A DNA stretch of 35,353 nt from CALALP01 sp041855735. Its GTDB lineage: Bacteria > Bacillota > Clostridia > Lachnospirales > Lachnospiraceae. Positions within the stretch are counted from its first letter, which is position 1, and each line of letters begins with the position of its first letter. Location: the NCBI GenBank assembly GCA_041855735.1, contig JBHAEV010000006.1, positions 1-35,353 of the forward strand, written 5' to 3'. Shown here piece by piece: positions 26,042-33,499 of this stretch. The notes beneath the pieces were generated by a model, which saw only the letters and a list, made by a program, of their open reading frames with translations, had not been told where the DNA came from and did not search any database. The translations under genes were made by a program, and so were the position numbers.

Positions 26042-26721
26042 ATGCGTCCCTCTCTTTTCATTCTCAAAATCTTGCTCGGCCACCGGCTTTTTTTCCAATC
26101 CGAAAGTTTGATATACAGTATTCCGCCCCAGCTCGAGGTTTTCAAGTAATACTCATTGTCCGACTCATACAATCCGAGTACGATGACCCAGTGCATCGAG
26201 GCGTCCCCGGCAAGAACTCTGTATCCGCCGGGGTATTCCAGATATAGATTTTTAAATCGTGATGTGATTCCGATCAGCAAAAACAGAGGCATTCCTTCGT
26301 TTAAGCCGTCGATGATATTTTGCGTCAGAACTTTGATATCGGAAGATGGAGAGAGTTTTATAAACCCGATCCTCTCTCCAACCGAATTCATGAATTCTTT
26401 CATCATTCCGATAAACGAAGTTGACGGCCATATCCCCATCGGAATCCCGAATATCTGCGCAGGCCGGACATACCGGCACACGGCATCCGCCACCTTCATA
26501 TATTCTTTTTTTCCGATACGAACCCGCCCGCTTTCGGAATGCAAAAAGCCGTGAATGTAAACATTCGTCGCGGCAATGACACCGCAGCCCGCCGCTTTCA
26601 GGACCGGATCTTCAAACCATGCCTGGTCTCCGCCGTAGTAGATTCTGCCAGACGGATGCAAGCCAGGGGCATTTTCCGAAATTTCAAAGAAATCGAAACT
26701 GATATCGATGATTTTTCTCAC
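26038..26721 (-). CDS. papain-like (C39-like) cysteine peptidase candidate of unknown role
   Basis: A 227-residue protein I recognise only by fold-type motifs. It has YYGGDQAWFED with Gln33, AAGCGVIAATN with Cys46 and, later, MHWVIVLGLYES with His177 followed by LKTSSWGG. The order Gln, Cys, His fits the C39/papain-like peptidase group, but the usual Asp or Asn before the final WG is replaced by Thr/Ser, so activity is uncertain. There is no clear signal peptide or membrane segment. It starts with GTG 3 bp after apt and overlaps cobO by ATGA. Its placement in a B12 operon could mean a role in corrinoid metabolism or may be accidental. Confidence 0.6.
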   Translation of the reverse strand: MRKIIDISFDFFEISENAPGLHPSGRIYYGGDQAWFEDPVLKAAGCGVIAATNVYIHGFLHSESGRVRIGKKEYMKVADAVCRYVRPAQIFGIPMGIWPSTSFIGMMKEFMNSVGERIGFIKLSPSSDIKVLTQNIIDGLNEGMPLFLLIGITSRFKNLYLEYPGGYRVLAGDASMHWVIVLGLYESDNEYYLKTSSWGGILYIKLSDWKKSRWPSKILRMKREGRI

Positions 26722-26724
26722 GAA

Positions 26725-27249
26725 TTACTTTCCCTCGTAGGTAATCAATGCCTGAACATCGTATCCTTTCAGTCGATCTCTGCCCTCAAGTCCCGCAAGC
26801 TCCATCACGAAACAGATTTTCACAACTTCACCGCCAAGGCTTTCAATCAGCTTCACCATCGCCTCAATCGTTCCGCCGGTGGCAATCAAATCATCCACAA
26901 TGATCACTTTTTGTCCGGGTTTGATCGCATCCTTATGAATCTCAATCTCGGCGGAACCATACTCCAAATCATACTCCATGCTTACGGTTTCGCGCGGAAG
27001 CTTTCCCTTTTTTCGAACCGGAATAAACGGTTTATGCTCCGCATAGGCAACCGGAACTCCGAAAATAAATCCTCTGGATTCCGGTCCCACAACCAGATCA
27101 AACTCGATATCTTTCAATAAATCTCTTATGCCGTCCACGCTCATGGCAAGTCCGTCCGCATCCTGCAATAAGGTGGTGACATCCCGGAAAATAATTCCCG
27201 GTTCCGGAAAATCCGGTATGCTCTTGATATAATCCTCTAATTTCTTCAT
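26725..27249 (-). CDS. apt: adenine phosphoribosyltransferase
   Basis: Salvages adenine with PRPP to AMP. The 174-residue protein begins MKKLEDYIKSIPDFPEPGII and has VVGPESRGFIFGVP, RKKGKLPRETVSMEY and the PRPP loop VIIVDDLIATGGT. These are the full Apt signature. The ATG at 27249 is preceded by GAGG six bases upstream; a longer in-frame start overlaps glyA and is not used. Apt often follows recJ in clostridia; here glyA lies between them. Confidence 0.95.
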   Translation of the reverse strand: MKKLEDYIKSIPDFPEPGIIFRDVTTLLQDADGLAMSVDGIRDLLKDIEFDLVVGPESRGFIFGVPVAYAEHKPFIPVRKKGKLPRETVSMEYDLEYGSAEIEIHKDAIKPGQKVIIVDDLIATGGTIEAMVKLIESLGGEVVKICFVMELAGLEGRDRLKGYDVQALITYEGK

Positions 27250-27262
27250 CCTTTTCCTCTTT

Positions 27263-28507
27263 CTAGTAAATCGGGTACTTCTCGCAGAGTTTGACAACCT
27301 GCTCCCTGATATACTCTTTTTGATTTTCAAAATCCGTTGCAGTCCGTTTCAAAAGCCCCGCAATCTCCTCCATATCCGCTTCCGTAAACCCTCTGGCGGT
27401 AATCGCAGGTGTTCCAATTCTCACTCCGCTGGTTACAAAAGGACTCTGGCGATCATTCGGCACGGAGTTTTTGTTGAGCGTAATGTATACTTCATCGCAG
27501 CGACTCTGCATCTCCTTGCCGGTGATATTCATGTTAGTCAGATCCAGGAGCATCAGATGATTGTCCGTTCCGCCGGAAACCAGAGTAAACCCTTCTTTTG
27601 TCAAAGCGCTCGCCAGAACTTTCGCATTTCTTACGACCTGTTCTCCATATGTTTTAAACTCCGGCTTCAACGCCTCACCGAAGCAAATCGCCTTTGCGGC
27701 AATCACATGCTCCAGCGGACCTCCCTGAATTCCCGGAAAAACAGCCTTGTTGAAATTGAATTTCTCCGCAGCTTCTTTATTGGCAAGGATCAATCCGCCT
27801 CTTGGACCGCGCAGTGTTTTGTGCGTGGTCGTGGTCACGACATCCGCATACGGAATCGGACTTTCGTGAACGCCTGCCACCACAAGTCCGGCAATATGCG
27901 CCATATCCGCCATCAAATACGCGCCGGATCTGTCCGCAATCTGACGGAATCTCTTGAAATCAATGCTTCTGGCATAGGCGCTTGCGCCGGCAATGATCAG
28001 CTTCGGCCGATGCGTCATCGCCAACTCCTCGACCATATCATAATCAAGATATCCTTCGTCATTCACACCGTAAGAAATAATGTGAAAGTACTTGCCGGAG
28101 AAATTCACCGGTGAACCATGTGTCAAATGACCGCCGTTTGCCAGATTCATCCCAAGCACCGTATCACCGTGTTCCAGCATCGCCAGAAATACCGCCATAT
28201 TCGCCTGCGCTCCGGAATGCGGCTGCACATTCGCATAATCGCATCCGAACAGTTTTTTGGCACGCTCTATGGCAAGGCTTTCCACCACATCGACGTCCTC
28301 ACAGCCACCGTAATATCTCCTGCCGGGATATCCTTCCGCATATTTGTTCGTCAGCACCGTGCCCATCGCAAGCATCACCGCTTCCGAAACCATGTTTTCC
28401 GATGCAATCAATTCCAAGTTTCTTTTCTGTCTGTTGTATTCCGCAAAAATCGCCGTTCCGATTTCACTGTCGTACTCCCTGATCAACTCCATGACCTGCC
28501 TGATCAT
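27263..28507 (-). CDS. glyA: serine hydroxymethyltransferase
   Basis: PLP enzyme interconverting serine and glycine with tetrahydrofolate, the main one-carbon source. The 414-residue protein has LELIASENMVSEAVM, EGYPGRRYYGG, the PLP-lysine segment TTTTHKTLRGPRGG and the C-terminal GVRIGTPAITARG. GGAGG lies five bases before the ATG at 28507, which gives the N-terminus MIRQVMELIREYD. It follows recJ after 56 bp, where I see no strong terminator. Confidence 0.96.
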   Translation of the reverse strand: MIRQVMELIREYDSEIGTAIFAEYNRQKRNLELIASENMVSEAVMLAMGTVLTNKYAEGYPGRRYYGGCEDVDVVESLAIERAKKLFGCDYANVQPHSGAQANMAVFLAMLEHGDTVLGMNLANGGHLTHGSPVNFSGKYFHIISYGVNDEGYLDYDMVEELAMTHRPKLIIAGASAYARSIDFKRFRQIADRSGAYLMADMAHIAGLVVAGVHESPIPYADVVTTTTHKTLRGPRGGLILANKEAAEKFNFNKAVFPGIQGGPLEHVIAAKAICFGEALKPEFKTYGEQVVRNAKVLASALTKEGFTLVSGGTDNHLMLLDLTNMNITGKEMQSRCDEVYITLNKNSVPNDRQSPFVTSGVRIGTPAITARGFTEADMEEIAGLLKRTATDFENQKEYIREQVVKLCEKYPIY

Positions 28508-28563
28508 TTCCACCTCCGTTAGATGCCGATGCGTTTTACTTTCTTTGCAATGAAAAGTATACC

Positions 28564-30294
28564 CTAATTTTCCTTGAATTTCCACCCTTTAATATGGATT
28601 TGCAGGCTTTTCTTTCCATTGAATTCATTCACCGTCGGATAGTATAAAATATCCATTTTTTGCCTTCCTCTCGCCTCTTCCGTAAATGCCGCCCCGTCGG
28701 TAAAGAGAATGCCGTCCATGATATTGGACATATCATCCTCCAGCTTTAATTTCACAACATTGCCGTCCTTTCCGAACACCTGCATGCTGATAATCGCAAT
28801 GTCTTTGAGAGCGAAATTCGGCTTCTCATTGCCCTGCCCGAAAGGCTGCAAAACCTCCAATTCTTCAATAAATTCCTCGGAAATATAAGAAAACGGCAAG
28901 GGAATGTCAATCCAGATCTTCTCCGTAAAATCGTCCTCGCAAAGATTTGCATTTTCATTGAGTTTCGTTCGAAGCAAGTCCAGATTTTCCGGCAAAAGAC
29001 TCATTCCCGCCGCCATCGGATGTCCTCCGAATTTTGTGAACAAATTGCCGACCTCGGACAAAGAATCAAACATATGATAGTTTTCAATCGATCTTCCGGA
29101 ACCTTTGAGCAGCCCATTTGAAGTATCGGTAATTACAATGCAAGGTTTGTGATATCGTTCTTTCAATCGTCCGGCGATAATTCCGGCAATCGATTCATGG
29201 CAGTCTTTTATACGGATCACCAGAACCTTATCGTTTTGAAACTCGGTTTCCGCCAATGCAACGGCTTTCTCCACTCCCTCGTTCGTCTTTCGCTTTCTTT
29301 CTTCATTCAGTTCCTTCAGTTCCAGAGCATACTCCTTTGCCCTTTCCTCATCCTCTTCCAACAACATGGCAAGCGCCAGTTTTGCGGTGCTCAACCTGCC
29401 GCTTGCATTCAGACACGGTCCGATGATGAAACCGATATGATAGGAAACGATCGGCTTTCCTTCCAGTCCGCATACAAAGATCAATGACTTCAGTCCGATG
29501 TTCTTTGTACGATGCAGGCGATCCAGTCCGTATTTTACCGCAATGCGGTTCTCATCCCGAAGCTTCATCACATCCCCGATTGTGGCAACAGCAACAAACT
29601 CCAGCAAGCTCTCCAATGAAAACAATTCCTCTTCCTCCGTCTGCAACTCCAAAACGGAATACAGAAACTGTATCAGCTTGAACGCCACCATGGCGCCGCA
29701 AATCCCGGAATACGGATAGGAGCTGTCGGATCGGTTCGGGTTCACGATTGCATCCGCCTTGGGAAGTATATCCTCCCCGTTTTCCCGTCGCACTTCATGG
29801 TGATCGGTAATCACCACCGTCATCCCCAGTTTTTTTGCCAGATCCACCGCCTCAAATGCCGCAATCCCGTTGTCGCAGGTCAGGATCAGATCCACTCTGT
29901 CGGCTTTCGCCTTGTGCACAATCTGTTCATTGATTCCGTATCCGTCCCTGATTCGATCCGGAATGTCATAGTCCACATCCGCTCCGATGTGTTTCAGTGC
30001 GGTATACAGAATATATGTGGAACAGATCCCGTCAATATCATAATCCCCCACGATTCGAATGTGCTTTTCATTCGTCACGGCGGATATCAGCAGATTCGCG
30101 GAAACCGACATGTCGGGCAAATCCTGCGGGGAATGCATATTCGCGAAATCCGAATGCAAAAATCCCGGCATATCCTCTTCTTTGATGTCGCGGTTTACCA
30201 TGATTCTGGCAAGCATCGGAGATATGTTCAATTCCGATGCGATCCTGTTAAAATCCGCTTTTTTCGTATACAACATCCACAACTGCTTCGCCAT
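28564..30294 (-). CDS. recJ: single-stranded-DNA exonuclease RecJ
   Basis: 5'-to-3' single-strand DNA exonuclease of the DHH superfamily, acting in recombination and mismatch repair. The 576-residue protein has the DHH motifs DYDIDGICSTYILY, CDNGIAAFEA and ITDHHEV. Downstream it has GPCLNASGRL and the DHHA1 motif FGGHPMAAGMSL. The C-terminal domain ends LQIHIKGWKFKEN. The ATG overlaps the barstar stop (TAATG). It is somewhat shorter than the 700-800-residue clostridial long forms but complete in motifs. Confidence 0.94.
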   Translation of the reverse strand: MAKQLWMLYTKKADFNRIASELNISPMLARIMVNRDIKEEDMPGFLHSDFANMHSPQDLPDMSVSANLLISAVTNEKHIRIVGDYDIDGICSTYILYTALKHIGADVDYDIPDRIRDGYGINEQIVHKAKADRVDLILTCDNGIAAFEAVDLAKKLGMTVVITDHHEVRRENGEDILPKADAIVNPNRSDSSYPYSGICGAMVAFKLIQFLYSVLELQTEEEELFSLESLLEFVAVATIGDVMKLRDENRIAVKYGLDRLHRTKNIGLKSLIFVCGLEGKPIVSYHIGFIIGPCLNASGRLSTAKLALAMLLEEDEERAKEYALELKELNEERKRKTNEGVEKAVALAETEFQNDKVLVIRIKDCHESIAGIIAGRLKERYHKPCIVITDTSNGLLKGSGRSIENYHMFDSLSEVGNLFTKFGGHPMAAGMSLLPENLDLLRTKLNENANLCEDDFTEKIWIDIPLPFSYISEEFIEELEVLQPFGQGNEKPNFALKDIAIISMQVFGKDGNVVKLKLEDDMSNIMDGILFTDGAAFTEEARGRQKMDILYYPTVNEFNGKKSLQIHIKGWKFKEN

Positions 30295-30710
30295 TATTCC
30301 TTATTCCTCTTCGGATTCGAATCCGAATCCACCTCCCGAAGCTCTGCCGGTCTTAACATCGCCTCTCTCAAAAGCATTTCCTCCCGCTCCTTCTTATGAT
30401 TGCGATACAGTTGCGTATAATTCTCGAATCCGTTGTTATCACGCAGCCTTGAATAAAACACTTTGACATGTCTGTTTTCGATTTCGATATCGTCAAAAAC
30501 CTGCAGAATCCGTTTGACATAGGCATAGTTCTCCGAATTTTTATCATAGTAAATTCCGATGCATGTATCCGTGTCGATTTCACTCAGGCAATCGTACAAA
30601 GCATCCAGATTTTTCCCGTAATACTGCGGAAAATGCAGGACTTTTGCGATATGTTCATGCATCTGCTTTTTATCAAAATCCGTATCAAATACCAAAAAAT
30701 ACTTTTCCAT
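30294..30710 (-). CDS. barstar-family ribonuclease inhibitor with C-terminal extension
   Basis: A 138-residue barstar homologue that should bind and block the ribonuclease encoded just upstream. The inhibitory helix region FPQYYGKNLDALYDCL matches barstar closely; Asp36 and Asp40 correspond to the Asp35/Asp39 pair that plugs the barnase active site. After the barstar domain (to about residue 92) there is a charged extension of some 45 residues rich in Arg, Glu and Lys with no counterpart in classical barstar. AGGGGATT precedes the ATG, 8 bp after the nuclease stop codon. It overlaps recJ by one base. Cytoplasmic by prediction. Confidence 0.93.
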   Translation of the reverse strand: MEKYFLVFDTDFDKKQMHEHIAKVLHFPQYYGKNLDALYDCLSEIDTDTCIGIYYDKNSENYAYVKRILQVFDDIEIENRHVKVFYSRLRDNNGFENYTQLYRNHKKEREEMLLREAMLRPAELREVDSDSNPKRNKE

Positions 30711-30718
30711 AATCCCCT

Positions 30719-31513
30719 CTAATATAATTGTTCAAAAGTTTCGTAGTGGTCTTCGGTATAAAAAATCAAGCCGTCATTGGAATACACGATTCTTTTTTCA
30801 TTTCGATAGTCCGAAACATAATCGATATCACATTCATAGTACTTTCTTCCGTCCTTTTGCGGTAAGATCCCTTCCCGATTTCCGAAATAATCTCCTCCGA
30901 TGCTCATCCCCTTAAGCACTTTGCTCAGGTTTCCCGAATGCGGATTCCATCCTCTCTCCTTCGCTTCGGCCTTCGTAATGTAATTGCTCGGAAGCTTTTT
31001 GTATGTGTGAATATAGAGCGCCACTTCCTCTTTTGAAGTATATGTCCCGTTCTCCCGGACTGTGACATCGCCCGAACTGACACTTTTGGGAGCCGATGTG
31101 CTTTCTTCGGATGGAACCTCCCCATCGCTTTTACCATTGCTTATGATTGCGCTGCTTTCTGTTGAAACACCGCTTTCCGAAATGCTGCCCTCCGCAGCAC
31201 TGCTCTCCGAAGCACTGCCCTCCGAAGCATTGTCCTCCGAAACACTTTCCTCCGAAACACTGTCCTCCGCAGCACTGTCCCCCGAAACACTGCCCTCCGA
31301 AACACTTTCCATTGCAGCACTGTCATTTGCAAGGCTTTCCGCACCGGATGTTGCAACAACGGTCACAGGCTCCGAATAACTCGATTCATCGGATTTGTTT
31401 TGATGGTTCGTGTATACACCGATGGCAAACATCAGTAAGATAAAGAGTATCGGTTGCCACCACACAAATTTTCTCAATAACAGACGTAAATTTTCCTTGA
31501 TTTTTTTTAACAT
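30719..31513 (-). CDS. membrane-anchored barnase-family ribonuclease
   Basis: Guanyl-specific ribonuclease of the barnase/T1-like group fused to a membrane anchor. Residues about 18-35 form one transmembrane helix (WWQPILFILLMFAIGVY) with positive charges before it, so the nuclease domain should face outside. Residues about 55-150 are a Ser/Glu/Ala repeat stalk. The barnase domain (about 163-264) aligns without gaps: Glu227, Arg237, Arg241 and His256 stand for barnase Glu73, Arg83, Arg87 and His102. The landmarks LPSNYITKAEA, SIGGDYFGNREG and EDHYETF are kept. All catalytic residues are present. First gene of the long run; its promoter overlaps the terminator of the NlpC/P60 gene. Confidence 0.93.
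   Translation of the reverse strand: MLKKIKENLRLLLRKFVWWQPILFILLMFAIGVYTNHQNKSDESSYSEPVTVVATSGAESLANDSAAMESVSEGSVSGDSAAEDSVSEESVSEDNASEGSASESSAAEGSISESGVSTESSAIISNGKSDGEVPSEESTSAPKSVSSGDVTVRENGTYTSKEEVALYIHTYKKLPSNYITKAEAKERGWNPHSGNLSKVLKGMSIGGDYFGNREGILPQKDGRKYYECDIDYVSDYRNEKRIVYSNDGLIFYTEDHYETFEQLY
31176..31330 (-). repeat. about ten 15-bp repeats in the barnase stalk
   Basis: Plus-strand units resemble CTGTCCTCCGAAACA and encode five-residue variants such as VSEDS and ASEGS. Copies vary at one to three bases. The reading frame is kept throughout. Confidence 0.9.
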
Positions 31514-31590
31514 TTTTACTCCTTTGCAATCTCTCCGGGCGAATCCGCTCGAAAGTCCCCCCGGTTCATAAACACAATCGAAACAAATAT

Positions 31591-31620
31591 ATTATACACG
31601 AAAATTCGAAAAAGGTTCAA
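31591..31620 (-). promoter_or_regulatory. promoter of the barnase-barstar-recJ-cob run
   Basis: The -35 is TTGAAC (31620-31615) and the -10 is TATAAT (31596-31591), with an 18-base spacer. It lies 78 bp before the barnase ATG, which has AAAGGAG upstream. The -35 is also the 3' arm of the upstream terminator. Confidence 0.75.
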
Positions 31621-31640
31621 TCTAGCATGTAGACTGAACC
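31606..31640 (-). terminator. terminator of the NlpC/P60 gene
   Basis: On the minus strand an 11-bp stem (GGTTCAGTCTA with TAGATTGAACC, one G-U pair, five-base loop CATGC, 31640-31614) is followed by TTTTT. It begins about 7 bp after the stop codon. The G-U pair is allowed only in minus-strand RNA, so it is directional. Confidence 0.85.
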
Positions 31641-31646
31641 CTTGTT

Positions 31647-32732
31647 TTAATCTTGAATGAATCTCACGGCTTTCAGCGGAGTTCGATAACCGATGTCGGA
31701 AATGATAACCCCGGTGTTTTCGGAACTCGCATTGATCAACTTACCGTTGCCGAGATACATGGTCACATGATTGATATACCCGGTATGATCCTTATAAATC
31801 AATAAATCACCCGGCTTAATCTGATCCAGCGGAATCGTTCTTCCCCTGTTTGCCTGATCTCTGGAAGTTCTCCCGATACTGATGCCGAATCTCTTATAAA
31901 TCTCAGAAGTCAAACCGGAACAGTCCACCCCCTTCGCCAGATTCGCACCGCCCCATCGATATCTTACCCCCACATGTTTCAATGCGAAATCCACAATCTC
32001 TCTGCGGAGTTTATCGGTTTCGCTTTCGGCTTCGGTTGTTTCCGCCGCCGTGGTTGTCTTTACCCCCGGTCCCGCCTCATTTGCCGAGGAAGTGATTGCC
32101 GAACGAACCGGTCGAAAGCTTGCATTGGCTTTCACGGTCTGCACGGCCTTGGACTCGGCTGTTGTCTCGGTTTCCGGCTCTGTTGTCGTCGTTTCCGTTT
32201 TTGCGGTCGTCGCTTGCGGCTTTGCCGTCGTCGTTACCGCCTTTTCCGTTTCCGCGGTCGTCGCTTGCGGCTTTGCCGTCGTCGTTTCCGCGGTCGTCGC
32301 TTGAGGCTTTGCCGTCGTCGTTTCCGCGGTCGTCGCTTGCGGCTTTGCCGTCGTCGTTTCCGCCTTTGAAGAAATTGCCGTGGTCGTAGCTTTCACCGTG
32401 GTTTGTGTCACGGTCGACTTCGTTGCCACCGTTGTGACCACCGCTGCGGACTTCGCGGATGCCGCCGTTGTTTCCGTCTGACGTGACGCGGCAGTCGGCT
32501 CCGTCGCCGCTTCGGGCGCTCTCGTGATCGCGTCCTGAGTCGCATCGGAATCCGGTGCAAGATCCAAAGAAACCGCGCTTTTCGTCTTTTCAACCGATGA
32601 TGTCACTCTGCCGCCCGGCGCCTCTCCGATGACTACGGACTGAGTGGACCCGTTTCCGTTTGCAAAAGTCGAAAAACTCATCATAAAAGCAAGTAAAACG
32701 CTGATTCCCGTAATAGAATGCTGATTGTGCAT
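31647..32732 (-). CDS. secreted NlpC/P60 peptidoglycan hydrolase with Thr/Ala-rich stalk
   Basis: Predicted cell-wall DL-endopeptidase. The 361-residue protein has an N-terminal signal peptide (ISVLLAFMMSFSTFA, likely cleavage near residue 24). A long Thr/Ala/Glu-rich linker runs from about residue 60 to 240, and the NlpC/P60 domain from about 245. The catalytic cysteine is in GVDCSGLTSE (Cys271) and the histidine in INHVTMYLG (His322). RWGGANLAKG and GDLLIYKDH are typical of the family. No separate wall-binding domain is seen; the linker may span the wall. GGAGG lies seven bases before the ATG. It is transcribed from its own promoter at 32828-32856 and ends at a strong terminator. Confidence 0.93.
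   Translation of the reverse strand: MHNQHSITGISVLLAFMMSFSTFANGNGSTQSVVIGEAPGGRVTSSVEKTKSAVSLDLAPDSDATQDAITRAPEAATEPTAASRQTETTAASAKSAAVVTTVATKSTVTQTTVKATTTAISSKAETTTAKPQATTAETTTAKPQATTAETTTAKPQATTAETEKAVTTTAKPQATTAKTETTTTEPETETTAESKAVQTVKANASFRPVRSAITSSANEAGPGVKTTTAAETTEAESETDKLRREIVDFALKHVGVRYRWGGANLAKGVDCSGLTSEIYKRFGISIGRTSRDQANRGRTIPLDQIKPGDLLIYKDHTGYINHVTMYLGNGKLINASSENTGVIISDIGYRTPLKAVRFIQD
32203..32362 (-). repeat. 36-bp repeats encoding TTTAKPQATTAE
   Basis: Four copies of the 12-residue unit TTTAKPQATTA(E/K) in the NlpC/P60 linker. Three are adjacent and nearly identical in bases; the fourth is separated by a short EKAV insert. Confidence 0.92.
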
Positions 32733-32827
32733 GGAACATCCTCCAAAAAGTTACCGGCTGTTTTCATGATGTCCGTGTTCATGATATGAACCGATTTGTT
32801 CAGCCGAAATTTCACATAACTTTCCAA

Positions 32828-32856
32828 AGTATAACAGAAACCGAAGCGAATTACAA
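32828..32856 (-). promoter_or_regulatory. promoter of the NlpC/P60 gene
   Basis: The -35 is TTGTAA (32856-32851) and the -10 is TATACT (32833-32828), with a 17-base spacer. In the leader, GTTCAT-GAT-ATGAAC (32777-32791) forms a perfect small hairpin or dyad of unknown role. Confidence 0.7.
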
Positions 32857-32925
32857 ATATTTTTCTCATTTCAGTAAAATTTTGAAACATGTTTGTAATA
32901 TTTTGATAAAAGATTTAACATGAAC

Positions 32926-33486
32926 TCAGAGCACTTTCTTGCTGAGCAAACGATAACACAATTTGGTAATTTCTTTGGCGTCCATTTCCCGTTCATCCTC
33001 CAGATAGACTTTCAACATATTGGTTAATCCGCCTGCGATAAACGAGGCGTGGTATTTTCGCATCGTCGCATCGTCCAAATCGTCGACATCCCCCGCCTTC
33101 ACCCGATATCTCTCACATTCCAGTATGGAATGATAGAAATGATCCGTAACCAGATGCGTCAGTCCGCAGGAAATCACTTTCTTTAAAAACGCTTTTGCAT
33201 TTGAAATATATTCTCCGAATCCCTGACAGATATCGTAAATTTCCAGTCGCTCATTGTCCACATAGAGTTTGTTTAAAACCAGAGGAAATTGATTCTCCAA
33301 CACAAAGCCGATGACATTTTCCTTCGTTTCAAACAAGGAATAAAATGTTTGCCTGGACACGTCGGCTTCTTTGCACAGATCCCGAATGCTGACTTGAGAA
33401 AAAGGCTGCTTTGTCAGCATCTTCAGTAAAATTTCCGCAATATGAAGCTGTGAAGCAATCGCGATTGGATTGTCTCCGTGATACAT
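32926..33486 (-). CDS. TetR/AcrR-family transcriptional regulator
   Basis: A 186-residue regulator with an N-terminal TetR helix-turn-helix (FSQVSIRDLCKEADVSRQTF, YSLFETKENVI). The helical C-terminal domain contains the segment FIAGGLTNMLKVYLED. GGAGG lies a few bases before the ATG at 33486; an in-frame start 33 bases upstream overlaps the SDR gene. It is the second gene after the SDR oxidoreductase, 13 bp downstream, and probably responds to a small hydrophobic ligand that I cannot name. Confidence 0.9.
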   Translation of the reverse strand: MYHGDNPIAIASQLHIAEILLKMLTKQPFSQVSIRDLCKEADVSRQTFYSLFETKENVIGFVLENQFPLVLNKLYVDNERLEIYDICQGFGEYISNAKAFLKKVISCGLTHLVTDHFYHSILECERYRVKAGDVDDLDDATMRKYHASFIAGGLTNMLKVYLEDEREMDAKEITKLCYRLLSKKVL

Positions 33487-33499
33487 CCTGCCACCTCCG

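Noticed and set aside
31062..31443. Plus-strand open frames rich in short repeats opposite the barnase stalk
   Set aside because: They are shadows of the 15-bp in-frame repeats; the minus-strand frame carries a complete barnase domain, while the plus-strand ones have no ribosome site or family match.
32203..32362. CRISPR-like regular repeats
   Set aside because: The units are directly joined with no unique spacers and encode a protein linker in frame; no cas genes are present.
31974..32389. Plus-strand Arg/Cys-rich frames opposite the NlpC/P60 linker
   Set aside because: They reflect the 36-bp repeats read backwards; the minus-strand product has a signal peptide and catalytic domain.
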